A stretch of DNA of 14,174 nt from positions 1 through 14,174 of the forward strand of contig JAMPYD010000018.1 of the NCBI GenBank assembly GCA_023700845.1. Direction: 5' to 3'. The position numbers were made by a program, and so were the translations under genes. The notes under the pieces were generated by a model, which was not told the DNA's origin, did not search any database, and saw only the letters and a list, made by a program, of their open reading frames with translations. Positions 1-7,075 of this stretch are shown here, one piece after another (positions within the stretch are counted from its first letter, which is position 1; every line of letters starts with the position of its first letter). This stretch comes from Elusimicrobiota bacterium (lineage in GTDB: Bacteria; Elusimicrobiota; Elusimicrobia; UBA1565; UBA9628).

Positions 1-1345
1 CGGCGGCGCCGGACATCGCCAGGGCTCCGGCGGTCTCCACCGTCCCGCAGCGGTGGACCGCGCGCAGCGCGAACGTGTACGACGCGCTCGAGGTCAGAAC
101 GCCCGTGGTGTACGCCGTCGCCGACGAGGAGAGCGACGCGATCGGCGCGCCGTAGGACACCGTCCCGCTGCCCGCGTCCCAGTACAATCGGTAGCCGGTC
201 ACGCCCTCCGTCGGGGAGAGGCTCCAGGCCAGGCCGACCGTCCCCCCCGCGTTGGCCGCGGCGGTCAGGCCGGCCGGAGGGCTCGGGATCGTGTTGGCGG
301 TGACGCCCGAGAACGCGGCGTAGGCCGTCGGCAAGCCGTCGCCGTTGACGTTGCGCACGCGGTAGTAATAGGTCGTGCAGCCGAGGAGGTCGGCGTCGCC
401 GTAGGAGGTCACGGCGGCGACGGTCAAGGTCGAGAAGACGACCGCGTCGGTCGAGCGCTGGAGCTGGGCGACCGTCGAGGCGGGGTTTCCGTTGAGGGAC
501 CAGGACGCGACGATGGTCGTCGAGGTGACCGCCGTGCCGGTCCCCGTGGGGAGCGCGGCCAGCGTGTAGGCCGTCGCCGCGGCCGAGAGGGGGCCCGACC
601 CGCCGATGTTGACGCCGGCGGCGCGCAGGCCGTAGGCCGTGTTCGGCGCGAGCGCGGTCTCCACGAAGGGGCCCGAGGCCGCGGAAGCGAGGAAGGCGTT
701 GTCAGAGGAACGGAACAGGTTGTACGAGCTGGCGCTCGAGGCCAGCGGCCAGGTCCAGGTCACGGAGGATATCCCGAGGGCCGCGCCGACCGGGGTCCCG
801 GGCGGGCCGGGAAGAGCCGGAAGGGGCTGGGCGACGACGGCGAGCGTCGAGGCGTACGCCGACGCGACGGACTCCGCGTTGATCGCGAGCACGCGGTAGT
901 AGTGGGTCGCGGCCGGCGCCAGGCTCGCGTCGAAATAAGAGGTCGCGGCGGCGGAGAGGAGAACCCCGTATCCCGAGCCGGTCGAACGTTCAAGCCGGTA
1001 TATCGTTCCCGCCGAATTGGCGCCCGCGCTCCAGCTCACGGTCGCGCTCGTCACATTCACGCCCGAGGCCGCGAGTCCGATCGGCACGGCCGCCAGGGTC
1101 GTTCGTGCCGCGGTCGACGAATCCACGGTTCCGGCGAGGTTGAACGCCTGGACCAGGAGAGGCCCCGACAGGGCGTTGCCTCCCAGCCCCGACTGAAGCC
1201 AGACGGTCGTGCCGGCGGCGAGATCGCCCGACATCGACACGGTGCCCGACAGGACCCGGAACCCCGATTCGTCGTCCGACGCGTCGTTCCAGCTCCACAG
1301 AATCGCGGAGTCCGACAGCGCCGCGCCCGCGAAGCCCGAGGGCGC
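1..1345 (-). repeat. FN3-like domain array in the giant protein
   Basis: At least five successive FN3-like units of 85-100 residues are encoded. Typical landmarks recur: a Pro-x-Gly-Leu start, a VSW or ASW tryptophan strand, and a THYYRV, TYYYRV or SYTFALRAV strand before the next Ala-Pro linker. The last unit is cut by the window edge. The repeats are divergent at the protein level, so recent duplication is not indicated. Confidence 0.75.
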
Positions 1346-4300
1346 CGCCGGCGTCGAGACGGCCAGGAGGGCGCCGGACCGCCGCCCCGCGCGCCCGCCG
1401 GCGTCGCGGACCACCGCGTCCCAGTAGCCCGTCGCGGCCCCGGCCAGATTCACGGTCCCGGTCAAGTTTTGGGGATCGGCGATCGCCACTCCCGAGGCGG
1501 CGATCTGAGTCAGCGGCAGGACCAGGAGCTCCGCGCTGTTGAGCGTCGTTCCCCCTCCCAGCACCTGGCAGCCTCCCGCGGCGAGGACTCGTCCGTTCTC
1601 GAGCACGACCGCGCCGGGATAGGCTCTCGCCCCGCCCGCCAGGGCGGGCCCGGGGCGCCATGCGTTGCGCGCGAGGTCGAAAATCTCCGTGGTGGCGAGC
1701 GCGGAGGAGGCGTTCTCCCCGCCGATGATCACCGCGTCGCCGTTGACGAAGACCATCGCGTGGGCGTAGCGCGGGGCGCCCATCGGCCCGGTCGCGGTCC
1801 AGGAGTTCGTCGCGGGATCATACACGTCCGCGGTATCCGTCGCCTGCGTCCCGCTTCCTCCCGACACGAGGACGCGGCCGTCCGGGAGCAGCCCGGCCTG
1901 GTGGTAGTAGCGCGGCGCGCCCATCGTGCCGGCCGCCGACCAGGAATTCGCGGCGGGATCGTACAGCTCGGCCGTCGTGGACGCGGCGGAGGCGCCGGTG
2001 TCTCCGGAGACCAGCGCCTTCCCGTTGCCGAGGAGGGTCATGGCCGGGAAGGACCGCTGGGAGGCCATCGCGGCCGCCGGCGACCAGGAATCCGAGGCGG
2101 GGTCGTAGATCTCGGCGCTGTTGAGCTTTCCGGCGCCGGTTCGTCCGCCGGCGGCCAGCACGCGCCCGTCGGGCAAGGTCGCCATTCGATGCCCCTGGCG
2201 GGCCTGAGACATCGACGCGACCGTCGTCCAGGTGCTCAGCGCGGGGTCGTAGATTTCGGCGGCGGCCACGACCGATCCGGAGTCGGCTCCGCCCGAGACC
2301 AGCACGCGGCCGTCGGCGAGCAGCGCCGAGGCGAATTCGTAACGGCCCTGCTTCAGGGGAGGGGCCGCCGTCCAGGAGCCGGTCGCGGGGTCGAAGATAT
2401 CCGCCTCGGCGCGGCCCGCGCCCACGCCTCCGACCATCCCTCCCGCCAGCAGGATGCGGCCGTCTCGAAGCTTCGTGAGCTCTCCCTGCATCCGGGCCTG
2501 GGCGAAGGAGCCGGTCGCCGTCCAAACGCCCTGATCGGCGGGAGACCGCTCGAGCGACAATGAGGCTCCCGCGGCGAAGCCGCTCCCCGTCACGGACGCG
2601 AAAACGCTCGTCCCGGCGGACGCGGACGACGGCGTCATCGCGAGAACGTCGGGGCGGGCGGTCACGGGCAGCGTCACGATCGCGATCGTGGAGCCGTAGG
2701 CCGAGGCGCCCTGATCGGTGCTGATGGCGCGCACGCGATAATAGTAGGTCGACGCGGCGGACAAGGTCGAGTCGGTGAACCACAGCGACGTGCTCGACCG
2801 GCGCAAGGCGAAGGACGCTCCGGTCGAGCGCTCGAGTTCGTAGAGAGTTCCCGTGGAGTTCCCTCCCGTTCCCCAGCTCAGCGTCGCGGCCCCCAGGCCG
2901 ACGCTCGCGGCGGCGAGGCCCGTGGGCGTGAAAGCGATCGTGCCCGGCCAGTCCACGAGCGCTCCGGGGTCGTTCTCGTAGGCGCCGCCCGCGCGGAGGC
3001 CGAAGGCCGCGCTCATCGTGACGCGCGAGGCCGGAGCGAGGAGCGCGGCGTTGACGTTCGCCGCGGCGGAGGCGTCGAAGCTCGCCGCCGTGACCGTCGC
3101 GACGAAGGTCCCGCCCAGGAAGTGGATCGCGGTCCCGCTCGAGGCGAGGCCCGCGAAGGCGATCGAGGAGATCGAGAGGGAGGCCGACTGGGTGGAGCTC
3201 CGCAGGCCGTGCGCGGCGCCGGTGACCGTGTTGCCCGCGAGGACGATCGTCCCCGAGCTGCCGTAGTCGAGGAAGATGCCGGGCCCGAGCGGCCCGCCGG
3301 CGAGCACGCTCGAGTCGATGACCGCGCCCTTCACGTTGAGGACATAGGCGGCGGTGGAGCCCTGGACGTACGAGCCGCTGACCGTGTTGGTCCCGGAGCC
3401 CGACATGAAGTACACGCCGGGATAGCCCGCCGCCCCGCTGACGACCGTGCTCAGGCTGATCGTGTTGTACGAGGCGGCCCCGCCGAACGCCGCCCCGAAG
3501 CCTCCCGGGTTGGAGATCACGCTCTGCGCGATCGTGTTGTAGGAGCCGTTCTGCAGGTAGACGCCGGACGGGTAAAGGTTGCTCGAGGCGCCGCCGACGA
3601 TGACGCTTTGTGAGACGGAGTTGTAGGCGGAGCCGTTGAAGTAGGAGATGCCCGTCTCCTGCGGGTCGGCGATGTAGCACTGCGTCACGGTGTTGGAGGA
3701 GGCGACGTTGAACAGCAGCCCCTGGCGCCCCATCCCGTTGGTGACCGACATCGTCGTCTGGCTGATCGTGTTGAAGTTCGAGGTGCCGAGGTTGACGCCG
3801 ACGCCCCCCGAAGCGGTCAGCATGCACCCGCTGACGCTGTTGTAGTGCGAGCCGGTGAAGCCGATCGCCGCCTGCCCGCCGGCGCCGGTCAGGACCGACG
3901 TGCTCTGGGAGATCGTGTTGTAGTTCGAGCCCGAGCGCAGGCTGATCCCGTCGACATACGAGTTCCGGACGTAGGTCTGCGCGATCGTGTTCGAGGAGGA
4001 GTTCGAGAGGTACAGGGCCGCGTAGATGCCCGTGCCGTTGTCGCAGGCGATCGAGGAGCGGGTGATGGAGTTCCCGTTCGAGTTGAGCAGCTGGGCGCCG
4101 ACGCCGGGAAGGTTGACGAGGTTGACGTCCGAGATCGTGTTGGCCGACGCGCCCGTCAGGCGCAGCGCGAAGGCCCCCGACGCGTTCGCCGCCCCGGTGC
4201 TGTAGGACACGCTCGCTCCCGAGATGCCCGGCAGCCAGATCGCGGTCGCGGCGGCGGCCCCGACGGTGACGCTCGAACGCGTGATCGTCGTCCAGCTCGA

Positions 4301-5881
4301 CGCGGCGATGCCCGCCGTCGCGATCTTGCCGCCCGCGTCCTGGACGTTCACGCTGCTGATCGTGACGAAGGCCGAGGAGACCAGGACGCCGTACGGGATC
4401 GCGGCCGTCGGGACGACGGCGAGCCCCTTCACCGTGACCGAGGCGTTGGCGATCAGGAAGGCCGCGGTCGAGGCCGCGGGCGGAGCGACGGCCGGGAACA
4501 GGCCCGAGGCGGGGTCGGCCATGATGGTGATGGGCCAGCCGTTGTTGGCGATGCCGCGGACCGTCACCTGCTCGGCGTAGGTCGCGCCGTCGCGGATCAC
4601 CACGCAGGCGGGGCCCGCCAGGGAGGCGGGCAGGCCCTCGACCGCGGACTGGATGGTCAGATAGGCCTGGCCGGCGCCCACGTTGTTGGTCGCCGCGCAG
4701 CCCGGGTAGGCGGGGTTGACCGTGGCCGAGTCGTTGAGCCGGATGGTCCGGTACGCGCCCGAGGGGCTGGTGAACGAGTAGCCGGTCACGTAGAGGTAGG
4801 TGCCGGTGCCCTTCGCGATGCCGTAGGCCCGGTCGCTCGTGCCGCTGTCGAAGGTCCGGGAGGAGACGAAGGCGAGGCTCGGGTCGTACTCGAGGATCAC
4901 CATGTCCTCGGTGGCCCCCCCGTAGCTGCCGCCGGCGACGACCAAGGTCGCGGTCCCGACGAACACGGCGGCGAAGCCGGCGTCGTACGCGGGCGTGTTG
5001 TAGGTCGCGACCGCCTGCTGAACGAGGTTGGCGTCGTACTTGACCGTCGTGAAGGCGTAGTTCGCGCCGCCGGGATCGGATTCCCCCGTCACGTAGACGT
5101 TCCCGGAGGGGTCCGTCGTCACGCCGTAGGCCCGATCCGTGGCGCCCGACGCGTCGTAGACGGCCGTGGAGAGCAAGGTCAGGGAGGAATCGAACTTGAC
5201 CGTCACGTAGTTGTACGGAGCGCCGTAGCCGGTCACGATGACGTTGCCCGACGCGTCGAGCGTCAGCCCCCAGGGATGGTCGACGCCCGCTCCGCCGTAC
5301 GTCGCCGAGGCGAGCACGACCAAGGACGGCGAGTACTTCACCACGCGGAAGTCGGTGCCGGTTCCCGTGCCCGTGGTCGAGGAATAGCCGGCGACGAAGG
5401 CGTTGCCGGCGCCGTCGAAGGCGATGGACGTGGCGACCGAGTCGCCGAGGCTGATCCCGGGGATGACGGTCGTCGCGACGGCCACGAGGTCGGGGGTGTA
5501 CTTCTTGACGACCCAGTTCGTGACGGGCCCGCCGGTCACGCTCATCCCCACGACCCAGGGGTTGCCCGAGGGGTCGACGGCGACGTCGATGCCCCGGCCC
5601 TGGCCGGCGATGAAGGCCGCCGAGCTCAGGGCGACGCCCGCCGAGGAGAGCTTGACCGTCGTGCCGACGTCGTTGGAGTCGCCGGTGACGTAGATGAAGG
5701 GCCCGCCGGCGGTGATCGTGTCCACGGCGACCGACCTCGCCTCGTCGACGGCGGCGGTCTGGTACACCGCGCCGCTCGACACGGAGAAGTCGCCGTCGAA
5801 GGTCTGGGCGAGGGCGGCGCCGGGGGCCGACAGTCCGAGCAGGGCCAGGAGGATCGTCAACCGCGTCGGCGTGGCTCGCAT
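1..5881 (-). CDS. Giant exported mosaic protein (SBBP propeller, beta-helix, Kelch, FN3 array), C-terminus beyond left edge
   Basis: I translated this frame piecewise and met no stop; it runs at least 1960 codons from ATG 5881 and is still open at base 1. The N-terminus is a Sec signal peptide (basic MRATPTR, then a Leu-rich core, likely cut after ALA at residue 25). Domains in order: SBBP-type beta-propeller repeats at about residues 40-380, a parallel beta-helix at about 395-945, one FN3 domain at 985-1073, a short TIG/IPT-like stretch, seven Kelch repeats at about 1127-1457, another short Ig-like stretch, then at least five FN3-like domains to the edge. Such proteins are secreted or surface-bound; adhesion or polymer binding is possible but not shown. 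No catalytic motif is evident. The start is fixed by the signal peptide and a strong Shine-Dalgarno site six bases upstream. The cell-anchoring or sorting domain, if any, would lie left of the window. I do not recognise a named gene. Confidence 0.9.
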   Translation of the reverse strand, partial: MRATPTRLTILLALLGLSAPGAALAQTFDGDFSVSSGAVYQTAAVDEARSVAVDTITAGGPFIYVTGDSNDVGTTVKLSSAGVALSSAAFIAGQGRGIDVAVDPSGNPWVVGMSVTGGPVTNWVVKKYTPDLVAVATTVIPGISLGDSVATSIAFDGAGNAFVAGYSSTTGTGTGTDFRVVKYSPSLVVLASATYGGAGVDHPWGLTLDASGNVIVTGYGAPYNYVTVKFDSSLTLLSTAVYDASGATDRAYGVTTDPSGNVYVTGESDPGGANYAFTTVKYDANLVQQAVATYNTPAYDAGFAAVFVGTATLVVAGGSYGGATEDMVILEYDPSLAFVSSRTFDSGTSDRAYGIAKGTGTYLYVTGYSFTSPSGAYRTIRLNDSATVNPAYPGCAATNNVGAGQAYLTIQSAVEGLPASLAGPACVVIRDGATYAEQVTVRGIANNGWPITIMADPASGLFPAVAPPAASTAAFLIANASVTVKGLAVVPTAAIPYGVLVSSAFVTISSVNVQDAGGKIATAGIAASSWTTITRSSVTVGAAAATAIWLPGISGASVSYSTGAANASGAFALRLTGASANTISDVNLVNLPGVGAQLLNSNGNSITRSSIACDNGTGIYAALYLSNSSSNTIAQTYVRNSYVDGISLRSGSNYNTISQSTSVLTGAGGQAAIGFTGSHYNSVSGCMLTASGGVGVNLGTSNFNTISQTTMSVTNGMGRQGLLFNVASSNTVTQCYIADPQETGISYFNGSAYNSVSQSVIVGGASSNLYPSGVYLQNGSYNTIAQSVISNPGGFGAAFGGAASYNTISLSTVVSGAAGYPGVYFMSGSGTNTVSGSYVQGSTAAYVLNVKGAVIDSSVLAGGPLGPGIFLDYGSSGTIVLAGNTVTGAAHGLRSSTQSASLSISSIAFAGLASSGTAIHFLGGTFVATVTAASFDASAAANVNAALLAPASRVTMSAAFGLRAGGAYENDPGALVDWPGTIAFTPTGLAAASVGLGAATLSWGTGGNSTGTLYELERSTGASFALRRSSTSLWFTDSTLSAASTYYYRVRAISTDQGASAYGSTIAIVTLPVTARPDVLAMTPSSASAGTSVFASVTGSGFAAGASLSLERSPADQGVWTATGSFAQARMQGELTKLRDGRILLAGGMVGGVGAGRAEADIFDPATGSWTAAPPLKQGRYEFASALLADGRVLVSGGADSGSVVAAAEIYDPALSTWTTVASMSQARQGHRMATLPDGRVLAAGGRTGAGKLNSAEIYDPASDSWSPAAAMASQRSFPAMTLLGNGKALVSGDTGASAASTTAELYDPAANSWSAAGTMGAPRYYHQAGLLPDGRVLVSGGSGTQATDTADVYDPATNSWTATGPMGAPRYAHAMVFVNGDAVIIGGENASSALATTEIFDLARNAWRPGPALAGGARAYPGAVVLENGRVLAAGGCQVLGGGTTLNSAELLVLPLTQIAASGVAIADPQNLTGTVNLAGAATGYWDAVVRDAGGRAGRRSGALLAVSTPAAPSGFAGAALSDSAILWSWNDASDDESGFRVLSGTVSMSGDLAAGTTVWLQSGLGGNALSGPLLVQAFNLAGTVDSSTAARTTLAAVPIGLAASGVNVTSATVSWSAGANSAGTIYRLERSTGSGYGVLLSAAATSYFDASLAPAATHYYRVLAINAESVASAYASTLAVVAQPLPALPGPPGTPVGAALGISSVTWTWPLASSASSYNLFRSSDNAFLASAASGPFVETALAPNTAYGLRAAGVNIGGSGPLSAAATAYTLAALPTGTGTAVTSTTIVASWSLNGNPASTVAQLQRSTDAVVFSTLTVAAVTSYGDADLLGCTTYYYRVRNVNGDGLPTAYAAFSGVTANTIPSPPAGLTAAANAGGTVGLAWSLSPTEGVTGYRLYWDAGSGTVSYGAPIASLSSSATAYTTGVLTSSASYTFALRAVHRCGTVETAGALAMSGAA
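1515..2505 (-). repeat. Seven Kelch repeats in the giant protein
   Basis: Seven units of about 46-50 residues each contain DGRVL(V/A)(S/A)GG, a stretch with AEIYDPA or a variant, and NSW/STW followed by a Met-x-x-x-R turn. Seven repeats could close one beta-propeller. The fourth unit reads VSGD instead of SGG at the first strand, and the last lacks the usual Tyr-Asp-Pro and closes on LNSAELLVLPL, so the edges are degenerate. Confidence 0.8.
2665..2930 (-). other. Single FN3 domain between beta-helix and Kelch regions
   Basis: The encoded stretch starts with PTGLAAASVGL, has the core tryptophan in ATLSW, then LYELERSTG and STYYYRVRAIS, which are standard FN3 strands. It is closely similar in wording to the third FN3 unit of the downstream array (about 850-1090), so the two may be paralogous copies separated by the Kelch block. 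Confidence 0.75.
3040..4700 (-). repeat. Right-handed parallel beta-helix region of the giant protein
   Basis: The region opens with AYLTIQSAVEGLP, the usual entry of NosD/pectate-lyase-like beta-helices, and a VVIRDGATYAEQVTV strand. About eleven rungs of 22-25 residues follow (bases 3370-4160), each with Asn-Thr/Ser-Ile/Val at the turn, for example YNTISQS, SNTIAQT, FNTISQT and TNTVSGS. The rungs end in a less regular cap. No carbohydrate-active catalytic set was recognised. Confidence 0.8.
4735..5770 (-). repeat. SBBP-type beta-propeller repeats of the giant protein
   Basis: Roughly seven units of 45-52 residues carry the pattern Asp-x-Ala-x-(G/S)-(V/I)-x-x-D-x-x-G-N-x-(Y/F)-V-(T/A)-G, then a VKYD/VKFD strand. 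The clearest copies contain DPSGNVYVTGESD, DASGNVIVTGYG and DGAGNAFVAGYSS. This matches the SBBP repeat family known from exported bacterial proteins. Seven copies would make a complete propeller directly after the signal peptide. Confidence 0.75.
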
Positions 5882-5913
5882 CGGGGGACCTCCCCTGATA
5901 TACCCCCGATACG
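5877..5913 (-). promoter_or_regulatory. Inverted repeat enclosing the ribosome-binding site and start codon of the giant gene
   Basis: On the minus strand an arm at 5913-5903 (ending ATCGGGGG) is the reverse complement of an arm at 5887-5877 (starting CCCCCGAT). Eight pairs are perfect, and the stem extends to 11 with one U-G wobble. The ATG at 5881-5879 lies wholly inside the second arm. The 15-base loop holds the Shine-Dalgarno sequence AGGGGAGGT (5896-5888). If the transcript starts upstream of 5913 this is a stable hairpin that hides the start codon and shows the SD. If it starts downstream, the same repeat could be a DNA operator. Confidence 0.6.
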
Positions 5914-5925
5914 GTCCGGACGCAA
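5897..5925 (-). promoter_or_regulatory. Weak candidate promoter of the giant gene
   Basis: On the minus strand TTGCGT (5925-5920) and TATATC (5902-5897) are 17 bases apart. The match to sigma70 boxes is only fair (four of six each). Transcription would then begin inside or next to the Shine-Dalgarno site, which argues against it. A TATAAA further upstream (5957-5952) is an alternative -10, but I see no good -35 for it. Confidence 0.2.
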
Positions 5926-5930
5926 GTCCT

Positions 5931-5969
5931 AAAAAAGAAACTTTTGCTTAATTTATAAGGCTAATTAAG
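5931..5969 (-). terminator. Possible intrinsic terminator after the metallopeptidase gene
   Basis: CTTAATT (5947-5953) and AATTAAG (5963-5969) form a perfect 7-base inverted repeat with a 9-base loop. Read on the minus strand, a T-rich run TTTCTTTTTT (5940-5931) follows seven bases after the stem. The stem is AT-rich and the spacing to the T run is longer than ideal, so termination would be weak. The position just after the stop codon at 5982 is right for one. Confidence 0.35.
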
Positions 5970-5981
5970 GTAATATCGCGG

Positions 5982-6917
5982 CTATTCGGAGACCGGCGTT
6001 TTTGGCTTGGCGAAGCCGGTCGTGAAGCTCTTGAACGAGGTGGATTTGAGCCCGGTCTTGCCCACGACGGCGTCGTCCATCCCTTTGCGGGAGTCCCCCG
6101 CCAGGGCCGCGACCCGGCGCTTGTGGGACGGGTCGGCGAGCCAGGCCCGCCATTTCTTGTCCAGGTCGGAGATCTTCTTGTATCGGTAGGTCAGCCACAG
6201 GGCGTCGGCGACGGGCTTGCCGTCGCGCAGGGCGGCGCACAGGCTCTTGAACTGCAGGCGGGAGTGCTTGCGCAGGAGAAAATGGGTCACCGAATAGGCC
6301 TGGATGTACCATTCCCCGACCGCCGCCTGGTCGTCGTGCAGGTCCTTGGTCGGCGTGATCTCGAAGAAGGCTTCCAGGTCGGGGAACTTCCGGGGCTCGA
6401 CCATCGTCATCTGCTGGTACCACATCGAGGTCTCGGGTCGGTCGGGCGACTCCGCCTCCTCCAGCATGGCCAGGCCCTCGTTGATCCAGGAGGGCGGCTG
6501 GCGGCGCGCCTCCCGCCAGTAGCTGTCGAAGAGCAGATGGGTGGCCTCGTGGGCCATGACCGAGAGCATCTTGCGCGGGTCCTTCATCGTGGGCATGGCC
6601 ACGGCCTTGCGGTCGTAGATGGCCAGGCCGTTCGACCAGGCCGGCGGCGCGAATTCCCCCGCCAGGAAGCTTTCCTGGTCCGAGTAGATGTACAGGTTGA
6701 TCTTGTCCTTGGCCATCCACGGCGAGAACATCCCCAGGTCCATGCGCAGGCGGGAGTGGACCTTCTCCGAGCCCATGGTGAACCCGGCCGGCAGCCAGGA
6801 GGTCTGGTGGTTGATGACGAAGTGCGGGGTCTGGCTCTGGCGCCAATCCCAGCTCTGCCCGTCGCGGGCGGCCGCGGCCGGAACGGCCAGGAGGACGGCG
6901 AGAAGGGCCCCGCGCAT
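5982..6917 (-). CDS. Exported gluzincin-type zinc metallopeptidase (peptidase MA-like)
   Basis: This 311-residue protein begins with a signal peptide (MRGALLAVLLAVPAAAA, cut near residue 17). The zinc-binding helix is H123-E-A-T-H127 and the third ligand is E147 in WINEGLA, the spacing and motif of gluzincins such as the peptidase MA family. The segment before it (INLYIYSDQESF) matches the beta-sheet part usual in that family. A C-terminal helical part contains QAYSVTHFLL and a DKKWRAWL motif common to these proteins. It should act in the periplasm or outside the cell; the substrate is unknown. I chose ATG 6917 because it directly precedes the signal peptide; ATG 6938 adds seven residues and cannot be excluded, while the longer start at 6974 spoils the signal peptide. 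No clear ribosome-binding site is visible. It lies 100 bases upstream of the giant gene on the same strand. Confidence 0.88.
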   Translation of the reverse strand: MRGALLAVLLAVPAAAARDGQSWDWRQSQTPHFVINHQTSWLPAGFTMGSEKVHSRLRMDLGMFSPWMAKDKINLYIYSDQESFLAGEFAPPAWSNGLAIYDRKAVAMPTMKDPRKMLSVMAHEATHLLFDSYWREARRQPPSWINEGLAMLEEAESPDRPETSMWYQQMTMVEPRKFPDLEAFFEITPTKDLHDDQAAVGEWYIQAYSVTHFLLRKHSRLQFKSLCAALRDGKPVADALWLTYRYKKISDLDKKWRAWLADPSHKRRVAALAGDSRKGMDDAVVGKTGLKSTSFKSFTTGFAKPKTPVSE

Positions 6918-6991
6918 GGTGTGAGAGTAGCAGAACATCGGGGACTTCGCCAGGCGCGGCCGGCCTAGGTCCAAAGCCTGCCCGTTTTCGA

Positions 6992-7020
6992 TTGCCCCTC
7001 AGACGGCATTTTGGTAAAAT
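6992..7020 (+). promoter_or_regulatory. Sigma70-type promoter of the hpnJ-hpnI-hpnL operon
   Basis: TTGCCC (6992-6997) and TAAAAT (7015-7020) are exactly 17 bases apart in an AT-rich island between two divergent GC-rich genes. Transcription would start near 7027, giving a leader of about 50 bases. The -10 box is part of a small inverted repeat, ATTTT-GGT-AAAAT. Confidence 0.55.
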
Positions 7021-7065
7021 GACAACCTCGTTTTAGAAAGTTAAAGCCTGACACCTCAGACGCGC

Positions 7066-7070
7066 GGAGA
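7066..7070 (+). promoter_or_regulatory. Ribosome-binding site of hpnJ
   Basis: GGAGA lies five bases before the ATG at 7076. It favours this start over the second ATG at 7085. Confidence 0.65.
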
Positions 7071-7075
7071 AATTA

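Noticed and set aside
53..2563. Long plus-strand open frame of 836 codons
   Set aside because: It is antisense to the giant gene. Its product is an Arg/Gly/Ala-rich string with no fold, which is what GC-rich codon bias gives on the opposite strand.
1818..3827. Minus-strand open frame of 669 codons
   Set aside because: It lies in another frame of the giant gene and reads as Arg/His/Asp-rich shadow; the Kelch, FN3 and beta-helix motifs are all in the other frame.
3400..4150. Recurring GATCGTGTTG words that could suggest a CRISPR or DNA repeat array
   Set aside because: They are codons for the NTI rungs of the beta-helix in a fixed reading frame, with variable spacing and divergent flanks.
3845..5932. 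Long plus-strand open frame of 695 codons
   Set aside because: It is antisense to the beta-helix and propeller coding region, with Arg/Asp/Gly/Val-rich low-complexity composition and no ribosome-binding site or recognisable domain.
6123..6968. Plus-strand open frame opposite the metallopeptidase
   Set aside because: The minus-strand frame has a signal peptide, HEATH and WINEGLA; the plus-strand one has none of these and is a Gly/Arg/Val-rich shadow.
6958..6969. Palindromes GGCCGGCC and CCTAGG upstream of the metallopeptidase
   Set aside because: They are short and expected by chance at this GC content, with no second copy found nearby.
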